Of a stretch of DNA of 64,000 bases, positions 14,706-21,881 are shown piece after piece. The notes below the pieces were generated by a model that made no database searches, had not been told where the DNA came from, and saw nothing but the letters and a program-made list of their open reading frames with translations. The translations under genes were made by a program, and so were the position numbers. The stretch spans positions 1 through 64,000 of the forward strand of contig NZ_JAEQND010000010.1 of NCBI RefSeq assembly GCF_016722765.1, given 5' to 3'. The stretch comes from Ramlibacter alkalitolerans (lineage in GTDB: Bacteria > Pseudomonadota > Gammaproteobacteria > Burkholderiales > Burkholderiaceae_C). Positions within the stretch are counted from its first letter, which is position 1. Every line of letters begins with the position of its first letter.

Positions 14706-14837
14706 ATGGCCGCCGTCCTGACCCACGCCCTGATCGTCGCCGTGGCCCGGGTGATCCAACAGATCCCCAGCCTCGACGATCTCCTCCGCTCCATGAACAG
14801 CGGAGATGCGCTGCAAGACGGCAGCCGCTACTTCTGA
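14706..14837 (+). CDS. Unknown 43-residue protein sharing the DGSRYF C-terminus
   Basis: A short frame beginning ATGGCCGCC ten bases after the previous stop and ending TGA at 14835-14837. It encodes a hydrophobic start (MAAVLTHALIVAVARVIQQI) and the ending QDGSRYF, identical in its last six residues, and nearly so in DNA (GACGGCAGCCGCTACTTCTGA runs one base over twenty so is given here by position 14817-14837), to the end of the gene before it (14675-14695). The repeat suggests duplication of a tail with a function, or partial gene duplication. Ribosome site weak; coupling to the upstream gene is likely. Confidence 0.5.
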   Translation: MAAVLTHALIVAVARVIQQIPSLDDLLRSMNSGDALQDGSRYF

Positions 14838-14848
14838 AGGAATCGCGA

Positions 14849-15064
14849 ATGTCCGCCAGCCTCCACAACAGCCTCATCCACGTGGCCCATCAGCTGGTCC
14901 ACAGCCTGCCCTCACCCGTGCTGCGCGTCCTGGATGCGTGGTCGCTGCGGGTCGCGCGCCGCCGGGCGCTGCAGCGCCAGCTCAAGTGGCAGCAGCAGAA
15001 GGCCGCCACGCAGGCGAATGCCGCCGGCGCCGCGGTGTACCACCTCAAGCCCTGGCGGGACTGA
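14849..15064 (+). CDS. Unknown 71-residue basic protein
   Basis: The ATG at 14849 is preceded by AAGGAA at a seven-base spacing. The protein is helical with a leucine-rich start (HVAHQLVHSLPSPVLRVLDAW), a strongly basic middle (RVARRRALQRQLKWQQQK) and the end YHLKPWRD. It starts 11 bases after the previous small gene and is followed by a terminator at 15117, so the three genes form one unit. A basic amphipathic helix may touch nucleic acid or membrane, which is a guess. Confidence 0.6.
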   Translation: MSASLHNSLIHVAHQLVHSLPSPVLRVLDAWSLRVARRRALQRQLKWQQQKAATQANAAGAAVYHLKPWRD

Positions 15065-15116
15065 GCCGGAGATCGGCGCCGTCGTTCGACGGCGCTTGCG
15101 AACTGGATCGCGAGGC

Positions 15117-15141
15117 AAGGCCGCCCCCGGGGCGGCTTTTC
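15117..15141 (+). terminator. Rho-independent terminator of the small-gene cluster
   Basis: GCCGCCCC faces GGGGCGGC (15120-15136), flanked by AA on the left and TTTTC on the right, 53 bases after the last small gene. The stem is very stable. With a flanking A/T pairing it may be partly bidirectional. Confidence 0.75.
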
Positions 15142-15243
15142 TCATGGCGCTCGCGCTTTGCCAGCCGCGTCCTACGCGCAATCTCTGCCGTGGCGTACGG
15201 ATGAACTCCAGCGCTGCAGTAGCCTCATGCACCAAGGTGAATC

Positions 15244-15444
15244 ATGCGCAACCAGGACGAACAGCAGGCGGCCGGCCTTCCGGCCCCGGAAGGTGTCGAA
15301 CAGGGCTCCGGCGAAGGGGCGGCGTCCGCCCTGGCGCGCCTGCGCAGCCTGGAACGGGCCAAGGCGCAGACCCACGGTGCCGCTGCATCCGCCAATGCGC
15401 CCTGGCCGGCGCCGGCCTCAGGCCCGGCCCCGGCGCACGACTGA
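15244..15444 (+). CDS. Unknown 66-residue Ala/Pro-rich protein
   Basis: The ATG at 15244 follows AAGGTGA at a good distance. The protein is low in complexity: charged N-terminus (MRNQDEQQAAG), a middle helix (ALARLRSLERAKAQ) and an Ala/Pro tail (APWPAPASGPAPAHD), with no membrane segment. It probably is expressed, given the ribosome site, but the composition could also arise by chance in GC-rich DNA. No family recognised. Confidence 0.45.
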   Translation: MRNQDEQQAAGLPAPEGVEQGSGEGAASALARLRSLERAKAQTHGAAASANAPWPAPASGPAPAHD

Positions 15445-15462
15445 AGCGAGGCCTTCAGCGCT

Positions 15463-15813
15463 TCAGCACACCGGCAGCAGGCTGTCGCCGAGGCGCTCGG
15501 CCTCTTCGCGCAGCAGGACCACCTTGCGCTGCAGGTCGCGGAACACGTCCAGCGCCTCCAGCAGTTCCGCCCCGCTGACGTCCTCGAAGCTCTTCTCCGC
15601 CGACAGCACCAGCAAGGCCATGTGCAGGTAGGAGCGGCAGCGGGCGCGCACCTGGTCCGCGTTGCGGTAGGCGCCGACCGGAGGCAGCACGTCCTCGATG
15701 TTGCGGGCCACCGTGGCGATCTCCGCCGCGAGCCCGACCACGTCGAGGCGGACCAGCTCGCGGTCATCCCGCGGCTCTTGCCACCAGCTCCAGGAAGAAG
15801 GAACGCGAAACAT
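15463..15813 (-). CDS. Unknown 116-residue helical protein
   Basis: It starts most plausibly at the ATG at 15813 (MFRVPSSWSWWQEPRDD). An upstream in-frame ATG at 15873 would add 20 residues. The remainder is helical with two coiled stretches (LDVVGLAAEIATVARNIEDVL and DVFRDLQRKVVLLREEAERL, pieces of about 20 residues), no signal and no membrane span. It resembles the next, oppositely oriented gene in its general helical make-up but not in sequence. Function unknown. Confidence 0.55.
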   Translation of the reverse strand: MFRVPSSWSWWQEPRDDRELVRLDVVGLAAEIATVARNIEDVLPPVGAYRNADQVRARCRSYLHMALLVLSAEKSFEDVSGAELLEALDVFRDLQRKVVLLREEAERLGDSLLPVC

Positions 15814-15940
15814 GTAGCCGCAAGTGTAGTGAGGTAACGACGCGTAATACAACCCGGGAAACGCCGTCCGCACGCCGGCCAGCTACCGCCCGTCTTGGGG
15901 CCGCGCGGCTGTCAGGCAGGCAAGCGGGGCGGCTCCTGGC

Positions 15941-16462
15941 ATGGACCCGTGTTCAACCCAGGCAGACTGGTGGAGCGGACGGTTGGAAATGCTCTCTCTC
16001 ATGGCGGCCGCAGCCGCCGCCGCAGTGTGCAGCGGTGCCGCAGCGGCGTTCTTCTGGAAGCGGCGAGAGGACGAGGACGCCACGCGCCACATTCTGCGCC
16101 TGGCCGCGGAGATCGACGGCGTGGCCGTGGGCATCGAAGCCGAGCTGGAGCGCGTCGCCGACGATCCGCCGTGCGTCGTCTTTCGCCAACGCTGCCGTGA
16201 AGCGCATGGCAGGTCGGTAGGCGCGATCGCCGTCGGCCAGCGCCTGCGCCTGCAGGAGCGCGAGGCACTCACCACGACCCTGCTGCTGCTGCACGAAGAC
16301 CACCGCCGGATGGTGGACCTGCGCTCGGAGGTCGACCGCGTGCTGGCCCGCAAGGCGCAGGCAGCCGGCGAGGACCGCAGCCGCGTGATCAGCTTCGGCC
16401 GCACCAAGCCCTCGCGCTGGCGGACCAGCGCACTGCTCACGCGGCCCTCGAGCTTCGGTTAG
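15941..16462 (+). CDS. Unknown membrane-anchored helical protein
   Basis: A 173-residue frame with one hydrophobic segment (LSLMAAAAAAAVCSGAAAAFFW, about 18-39) followed by KRREDED and a long soluble helical domain (HILRLAAEIDGVAVGIEAEL; EDHRRMVDLRSEVDRVLARK). This predicts an N-terminal anchor with a cytoplasmic helical domain. An internal ATG at 15989 would start directly at the anchor and is an alternative; neither has a clear ribosome site. No family recognised. Confidence 0.5.
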   Translation: MDPCSTQADWWSGRLEMLSLMAAAAAAAVCSGAAAAFFWKRREDEDATRHILRLAAEIDGVAVGIEAELERVADDPPCVVFRQRCREAHGRSVGAIAVGQRLRLQEREALTTTLLLLHEDHRRMVDLRSEVDRVLARKAQAAGEDRSRVISFGRTKPSRWRTSALLTRPSSFG

Positions 16463-16634
16463 CTGGCGCGAGGCGTTGCCGGCGCTGAGGTCCAGCGCCG
16501 GGGTGTGTGCCGCGGCATCGTGTCTTCACGGCGCAGACTTCGCTTGTGCTGCCCGTCCTATACCGTCGACCCGCCCTCGCAGGGAAGATGCGCCGGTGGA
16601 GCTTGCGCCGGCGCGGGCACGAAGGAGAACAACG

Positions 16635-17642
16635 ATGGCGCACGAACACCAGCATGGCGAAGGCACCGGCCACGGTGGCGGCAGCCATGCGGGCCATGAC
16701 CACACCGCGGGAGCCAACGAGCGCTCGCTGAAGATCGCACTGGGCCTCACCACGGCCTTCCTGCTGGTGGAGTTCGTGGGCGGCGTCGTCACGCAGAGTC
16801 TCGCGCTCATCTCCGATGCGGCGCACATGCTGACCGATGTCGTGGCCCTGGCCATCGCCCTCATGGCCATCCGCGTCGGCCGGCGCTCGGCGGACGCCCG
16901 GCGCACCTTCGGCTACGCGCGCTTCGAGATCCTGGCCGCCGCCTTCAACGCCATGCTGCTGTTCGGCGCGGCCGTCTTCATCGTCTACGAAGCCTGGCTG
17001 CGGCTGAAATCGCCGCCCGACATCCAGCCGGCCGGCATGCTGGCGATTGCCGTCGTCGGACTGCTGGTGAACCTGGTGGCGATGAAGGTCCTGGCGGGCG
17101 GCCGGGACGAGAGCCTGAACGTCAAGGGCGCCTACCTGGAAGTGTGGAGCGACATGCTCGGTTCGCTCGGCGTCATCGTCGGTGCCGCCATCATCAAGTT
17201 CACGGGGTTCGCCTGGGTGGACTCGGTGGTGGCCATCCTCATCGGCCTGTGGGTGCTGCCGCGAACGTGGAGCCTCCTGAAATCGAGCATCAACATCCTC
17301 CTGGAGGGGGTGCCCGACGACATCCGGCTGGCGGACGTCCGCCACGCGCTGAGCACGGTGCCCGGCGTGCGGAGCATCCACGACCTTCATGTCTGGGCGC
17401 TCTCGAGCGGCAAGGTGAGCCTGACGGCCCACGTCGTGAACGACCCGGACATCGACGCCGAGCGGCACGTCCTCCCGGTCATCCGCGACCGCCTGGCGAA
17501 GGACTTCGGCATCACGCACATCACCGTGCAGTGCGAGCTGGAGCCCTGTGGCCAGACGAACGAGGCCCACCACTTCGGGGTGCCCGAAGTCGCTTCGGCC
17601 GTCGCTCACGCCCACGACCACGCCCACGACCACGGCCCATGA
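16635..17642 (+). CDS. Cation diffusion facilitator metal exporter (CzcD/ZitB-like)
   Basis: A 335-residue CDF transporter with six membrane segments. It has a His-rich N-terminus (EHQHGEGTGHGGGSHAGHDH) and a His/Asp tail (HAHDHAHDHG) that should bind metal. The TM2 site is canonical (His64, Asp68 in DAAHMLTD). In TM5 the usual HxxxD reads ExxxD (Glu169, Asp173 in YLEVWSDMLGS), which could change metal choice. It exports Zn2+ or similar ions by proton exchange. AGGAG lies eight bases before the ATG. It converges on pckG with a shared terminator; no metal-responsive regulator is adjacent. Confidence 0.9.
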   Translation: MAHEHQHGEGTGHGGGSHAGHDHTAGANERSLKIALGLTTAFLLVEFVGGVVTQSLALISDAAHMLTDVVALAIALMAIRVGRRSADARRTFGYARFEILAAAFNAMLLFGAAVFIVYEAWLRLKSPPDIQPAGMLAIAVVGLLVNLVAMKVLAGGRDESLNVKGAYLEVWSDMLGSLGVIVGAAIIKFTGFAWVDSVVAILIGLWVLPRTWSLLKSSINILLEGVPDDIRLADVRHALSTVPGVRSIHDLHVWALSSGKVSLTAHVVNDPDIDAERHVLPVIRDRLAKDFGITHITVQCELEPCGQTNEAHHFGVPEVASAVAHAHDHAHDHGP

Positions 17643-17646
17643 AAAA

Positions 17647-17668
17647 GGCCACCGCAGGTGGCCTTCTT
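17647..17668. terminator. Bidirectional terminator between the CDF gene and pckG
   Basis: GGCCACC-GCA-GGTGGCC (17647-17663) is followed by TTCTT on the plus strand and, read on the minus strand, by TTTTTC. It ends both convergent genes and is stronger for pckG. Confidence 0.85.
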
Positions 17669-17687
17669 CATCCCGGCGCCAGGCGCC

Positions 17688-19541
17688 TCAGGCGTTCAGG
17701 CGCTCCTCGATCTGCGCCTTGGTGGCCGTGAGTTCGGCCGGCAGGTGGTAGGCGAGCTGCTGGAACAGTTCCTGGTGCAACTGCAGTTCCTTGACCCAGG
17801 CCTCGCGCTCGACGCCGATCACCTTGGCGAACTGCTCCGGCGTGAACGCCAGGCCCTGCCAGTTCAGCTCCTCGTACTTCGGGCTGATGCCGAACACGTT
17901 CTTCGCCCCGGCCGCCTTGCCCTCGATGCGGTCGATCATCCACTTGAGCACGCGCATGTTCTCGCCGTAGCCGGGCCAGACGAACTTGCCGTCGTCGCCC
18001 TTGCGGAACCAGTTGGTGGTGAAGATGCGCGGCAGCCTGGCGCCCGTCGCCTCCAGCTTCTTGCCCATGTCGAGCCAGTGCTGGAAGTAGTCGCTCATGT
18101 TGTAGCCGGTGAAGGGCAGCATCGCGAACGGGTCGCGGCGCACCACGCCGACCTGGCCGACGATGGCGGCCGTGGTCTCGGAGCCCATGGTCGCGGCCAT
18201 GTACACGCCTTCGACCCAGCTCTGCGCCTCGGTCACCAGCGGCACGGTGGTGGAGCGGCGGCCGCCGAAGATGAAGGCGTCGATCGGCACGCCGGCCGGA
18301 TCGTCCCAGGCCGGGTCGAGCACCGGGTTGTTGGTGGCGGCGACGGTGAAGCGCGCGTTCGGATGGGCCGCCTTGGCGCCGGTCTCCTTGCCGATCTGCG
18401 GCGTCCAGTCCTTGCCCTGCCAGTCGACCAGGTGCGCGGGCGCCTCGTCGGTCAGGCCTTCCCACCACACGTCGCCGTCATCGGTGAGGGCCACGTTGGT
18501 GAAGATCACGTCCTTGTCCAGGCTGCGCAGGCAGTTCGGGTTGGTGTGGATGTTGGTGCCGGGCGCCACGCCGAAGTAGCCCGCTTCCGGGTTGATCGCA
18601 TACAGGCGGCCGTCCGCGTGCGGCTTGATCCAGGCGATGTCGTCGCCGATGGTCGTGACCTTCCAGCCCTCGAATGCGGCCGGCGGCACCAGCATGGAGA
18701 AGTTGGTCTTGCCGCAGGCAGAGGGGAAGGCGGCGGCGATGTGGTACTTCCTGCCCTGCGGGTTGGTCACGCCCAGGATCAGCATGTGCTCGGCGAGCCA
18801 GCCCTGGTCGCGCGCCATGTTGGAGGCGATGCGCAGCGCGAAGCACTTCTTGCCCAGGAGCGCGTTGCCGCCGTAGCCGGAGCCGTACGACCAGATCTCG
18901 CGCGTCTCGGGGTAGTGCACGATGTACTTGGTCTTGTTGCAGGGCCAGGTGACGTCCTGCTGGCCCGCTTCGAGCGGCGCACCCACGGTGTGCAGGCAGG
19001 GCACGAACTCGCCGTCCACGCCCAGCACGTCGTACACCGCCTTGCCCATGCGCGTCATGATCCGCATGTTCACGGCCACATACGGGCTGTCGGACAGCTC
19101 GATGCCGATGTGCGAGATGTGCGAGCCCAGGGGGCCCATCGAGAACGGCACGACATACATCGTGCGGCCGCGCATGCAGCCGTCGAACAGGGGCTGCAGC
19201 GTGGCGCGCATTTCCGCCGGGGCGACCCAGTTGTTGGTCGGGCCGGCGTCTTCCTTGCGCTGCGAGCAGATGAAGGTGCGGTCTTCCACGCGGGCGACGT
19301 CGCTCGGGTCGGACAGGGCCAGGTAGCAGCCGGGACGCTTGACCGGGTCCAGCTTCCTGAAGGTGCCCTTGTCGACCAGCAGCTGGCACAGGCGCTCGTA
19401 TTCCTCCTGGCTGCCGTCGCACCAGTAGACCTGGTCCGGCTTGCACAGGGCGACCATGTCGGCCACCCAGGCGACCAGGCGGGCGTTCTTGACGAAGGCG
19501 GGCGTCTGGAGGTTCAAACCTTGCATGACGGGTGAATTCAT
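17688..19541 (-). CDS. pckG: Phosphoenolpyruvate carboxykinase (GTP)
   Basis: A 617-residue GTP-type PEPCK, the usual length. Landmarks: PTNNWVAP near 101, SMGPLGS near 134, the active-site P-loop FPSACGKTN with Cys276 (272-280), and the nucleotide and metal sites in [21 protein letters not shown]. It converts oxaloacetate and GTP to PEP for gluconeogenesis in the cytoplasm. Monocistronic, with a bidirectional terminator downstream. The roughly 245 bases upstream (19542-19786) hold no gene; they should contain the promoter, but I could not pick out convincing boxes. Confidence 0.96.
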   Translation of the reverse strand: MNSPVMQGLNLQTPAFVKNARLVAWVADMVALCKPDQVYWCDGSQEEYERLCQLLVDKGTFRKLDPVKRPGCYLALSDPSDVARVEDRTFICSQRKEDAGPTNNWVAPAEMRATLQPLFDGCMRGRTMYVVPFSMGPLGSHISHIGIELSDSPYVAVNMRIMTRMGKAVYDVLGVDGEFVPCLHTVGAPLEAGQQDVTWPCNKTKYIVHYPETREIWSYGSGYGGNALLGKKCFALRIASNMARDQGWLAEHMLILGVTNPQGRKYHIAAAFPSACGKTNFSMLVPPAAFEGWKVTTIGDDIAWIKPHADGRLYAINPEAGYFGVAPGTNIHTNPNCLRSLDKDVIFTNVALTDDGDVWWEGLTDEAPAHLVDWQGKDWTPQIGKETGAKAAHPNARFTVAATNNPVLDPAWDDPAGVPIDAFIFGGRRSTTVPLVTEAQSWVEGVYMAATMGSETTAAIVGQVGVVRRDPFAMLPFTGYNMSDYFQHWLDMGKKLEATGARLPRIFTTNWFRKGDDGKFVWPGYGENMRVLKWMIDRIEGKAAGAKNVFGISPKYEELNWQGLAFTPEQFAKVIGVEREAWVKELQLHQELFQQLAYHLPAELTATKAQIEERLNA

Positions 19542-19786
19542 CCTCGGGCTCCTGAGTTAAAGCGTGTTTCGAAAAGGAGAGCCCGGCGGGCTGTGTCTCG
19601 TCAGCCCGGTGCACGCCCTTTGAAAACAGGCTTTGGCTCCGTCGGCTGCGGGCGGGGCGGGCGCCACCGCTGGGTCGGCTGGAGGGGTGCCCATTTTAGG
19701 GATGGGAGCCAGACCGTCCCCGCCGTCCGGGTGCGTTTCCATGCAAAGCGTGCATAGCCTTATGCCTGACCCAAGGCGTGCGGCCG

Positions 19787-19820
19787 ACAAAAAAGCCCCG
19801 GCATCGCTGCACGGGGCTTC
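19787..19820 (-). terminator. Intrinsic terminator for the small gene at 19839
   Basis: AAGCCCCG and CGGGGCTT (19793-19800 and 19812-19819) form a stem with an 11-base loop. On the minus strand it is followed by a run of six T. It lies 20 bases past the stop of the 50-residue gene, separating it from pckG. Confidence 0.78.
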
Positions 19821-19838
19821 GGCGTGGACGAGCTGCGC

Positions 19839-19991
19839 TCAGGCCATGTAGACGGCGATGAACGCCAGCAGGAAGATCAGCGCCGCGCCGACCATCGGCA
19901 GGACGATCGGAATGGCCGGGACGACCGCCTCGACGGCATCCTGGGGCTCGAAGTCGTGGCCGTGCTGGGGCGGCTCGTTGGGGCTGGTCAT
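19839..19991 (-). CDS. Small single-pass membrane protein, 50 residues, unknown
   Basis: This frame encodes a polar N-terminus (MTSPNEPPQHGHDFEPQDA) and one transmembrane helix (PIVLPMVGAALIFLLAFIAV, about 28-47), ending YMA. GAGGA sits about four to six bases before the ATG, and a good terminator follows the stop, so it looks like a genuine independent gene. The form (short acidic head, single C-terminal helix) resembles accessory subunits of respiratory or transport complexes, but I recognise no family. Confidence 0.65.
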   Translation of the reverse strand: MTSPNEPPQHGHDFEPQDAVEAVVPAIPIVLPMVGAALIFLLAFIAVYMA

Positions 19992-20046
19992 GCGGTCCTC
20001 GTTCTCTGGGTTCAGCCGATTTTACCCAAGGCGGGGAGACCGGGCC

Positions 20047-20165
20047 GTAGGCTGGTGGTGAAGCGCGAAGCGCCGGAACCCCAGCGGTGCGCGAAGCGCT
20101 GGGGTTCGGCCTTCGGCGCTCACCTCCAGCCTACGTTCGGCCTTCGGCGCTCACCGCCAGCCTAC
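20047..20165. repeat. Family B palindromic repeat, copy 1, with a duplicated right arm
   Basis: GTAGGCTGG at 20047 faces CCAGCCTAC ending at 20134, with inner complementary blocks (CCGGAACCCCAGCG and CGCTGGGGTTCGG). A second right arm (TTCGGCCTTCGGCGCTCACC then GCCAGCCTAC) follows directly to 20165. The last CTA is the stop codon, read on the minus strand, of the thioesterase gene. Confidence 0.85.
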
Positions 20166-20566
20166 AGCAGCGCATACGTCACCGACGCCCGGCACGCGCT
20201 CTTGCCATCCTCGGCCCCCCGGATGTCGATCTCCCCGAACGCGAGCGTCTTGCCGCTGCGGATCACGCGCGCCTGCACCAGCGCATCCTGCCCCGACAGG
20301 GGCTTGAGGAAGCTCGTGTTCATCTGCACCGTGGTGCAGGGCCGGAAGGCGCCGAACCGGTGGATCAGGGCCAGCACCATGGCGGTATCGGCCGCAGCCA
20401 TCATGGCCTGGCCGCACAACATGCCGCCCACGCGCGACAGCTTTTCGTCCTGCGGCAGGCGCAGGGTGACGCTGTCCGCATCGAGGGATTCCACCCGCAG
20501 GCCGAGCGCCTGAACCCAGGGCGCGAAGTACTCCGCCAGGGCGGCCTGCAGCGTCTGCGGCTCCAT
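20162..20566 (-). CDS. PaaI-family (hotdog-fold) thioesterase
   Basis: A 134-residue hotdog-fold protein with the PaaI-type active segment GGMLCGQAMMAAADTAMVLAL (about 47-67, quoted in part) and the strand QMNTSFLKPLSG. These enzymes hydrolyse acyl-CoA thioesters, often phenylacetyl- or hydroxybenzoyl-CoA types. The ATG overlaps the threonine ammonia-lyase stop (ATGA), so the two are co-translated. No functional link is obvious. The stop codon TAG is contributed by the end of a family B repeat. Confidence 0.85.
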   Translation of the reverse strand: MEPQTLQAALAEYFAPWVQALGLRVESLDADSVTLRLPQDEKLSRVGGMLCGQAMMAAADTAMVLALIHRFGAFRPCTTVQMNTSFLKPLSGQDALVQARVIRSGKTLAFGEIDIRGAEDGKSACRASVTYALL

Positions 20567-21765
20567 CACTCCTCCTCGGCCTGGAAGCCGGCGCCGCGCA
20601 GGGCCTCCAGCAGCAGCTGGACGTGTTCGCGGCCACGGGTCTGCACCACCAGTTCGATCTCGACGTTCTGGGCCGCCAGCAGCGTGAAGGCGCGCTGGTG
20701 GTGGACTTCGTCGATGTTGGCGCCCGCCTCGCTGACCACGCCGGTGATCTTCGCCAGCGAGCCGGGCACGTCGCGCGCGCACACCTTCAGCCGCGCCAGC
20801 CGCCCGGCACGCACCATGCCGCGGTGGATGATGGCCGCCAGCAGCATCGGGTCGAGGTTGCCGCCGCCCAGCACCAGGCCGACCTTGCGGCCGGCGTAGG
20901 CGGCCGGATCCTTCATCACGGCGGCGAGCGGCGCGGCGCCGGCGCCTTCGACCAGGGTCTTCTCGTAATCCAGCAGCATCACGATGGCCTGCTCGATGTC
21001 GCCCTCGTCGACCAGCACCAGGTCGTCGACGTAGCGCTCCACCAGCTTCTGCGTCAGCGTTCCGGGCCGGCCGACGGCGATGCCTTCCGCGATGGTGGGC
21101 CCGCCGGGCGGCACGTCCGCGTGCTTGATCGCGTTGTACATGTTGGGAAAGCGCAGCGTCTGCACGCCGATCACGCGGATGCCGGGCTTCAGCCCCTTGG
21201 CCGCCGCCGCGATGCCGCCGACCAGGCCGCCGCCGCCGACCGCCACGACCAGAGTATCGAGCTGCGGCACGGCCTCCAGCATTTCCAGCGCCACCGTTCC
21301 CTGGCCGGCGATGATCGCCTCGTCGTCGTAGGGGTGGACCAGCGTGAGATGCTCGCGCTGGGCCACTTCCATCGCGTGCACGCGCGACTCCTCCAGCGTG
21401 TCGCCATGCAGCACCACCTCGGCGCCGAACTTGCGGGTGCGCTCCACCTTCACCATCGGCGTGAACCGCGGCATGACGATCACGGCGCGCAAGCCAAGCC
21501 GCTGGGCATGGTAGGCCACGCCCTGGGCGTGGTTGCCGGCGCTCATGGCGATCACGCCGCGCTGCTTCTCCTCGCTGCTGAGTTGCACCAGCTTGTTGCA
21601 CGCCCCGCGCTCCTTGAAGGAGGCGGTGAACTGCAGGTTCTCGAATTTCAGGAACACCTGGCAGCCGGCCATCTGCGACAGGGTGCGCGATTCCACGCAC
21701 GGCGTGGCGAGCACCTGGCCATGCAGGCGGGCGGCGGCGGCGCGGATCTCGGGCAGGCCGGTCAT
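20566..21765 (-). CDS. Threonine ammonia-lyase with C-terminal ACT domain
   Basis: A 399-residue fold-type II PLP enzyme. Lys51 in FTASFKERGA is the PLP lysine, SAGNHAQG (73-80 region) binds the substrate, and the glycine loop VGGGGLVGG binds phosphate. Residues from about 325 (LKVCARDVPGSLAKITGVVS) form a single ACT domain, the medium form found in many bacteria and often called IlvA or TdcB. It makes 2-oxobutanoate from threonine for isoleucine synthesis or breakdown; serine may also serve. I chose ATG 21765; ATG 21774 would add three residues. First gene of a two-gene operon with the thioesterase. Confidence 0.92.
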   Translation of the reverse strand: MTGLPEIRAAAARLHGQVLATPCVESRTLSQMAGCQVFLKFENLQFTASFKERGACNKLVQLSSEEKQRGVIAMSAGNHAQGVAYHAQRLGLRAVIVMPRFTPMVKVERTRKFGAEVVLHGDTLEESRVHAMEVAQREHLTLVHPYDDEAIIAGQGTVALEMLEAVPQLDTLVVAVGGGGLVGGIAAAAKGLKPGIRVIGVQTLRFPNMYNAIKHADVPPGGPTIAEGIAVGRPGTLTQKLVERYVDDLVLVDEGDIEQAIVMLLDYEKTLVEGAGAAPLAAVMKDPAAYAGRKVGLVLGGGNLDPMLLAAIIHRGMVRAGRLARLKVCARDVPGSLAKITGVVSEAGANIDEVHHQRAFTLLAAQNVEIELVVQTRGREHVQLLLEALRGAGFQAEEE

Positions 21766-21881
21766 GGGGCCCATTGTGGCCCCCGGCCGGCCGGCGCGGG
21801 ACCGGCCGCCGGTTCTTCCATGTAGCATCAACTCGCGCTATCGTTGGCGCGCTCCCCCTGCCCGCCAGACCCGGAGGTCGA

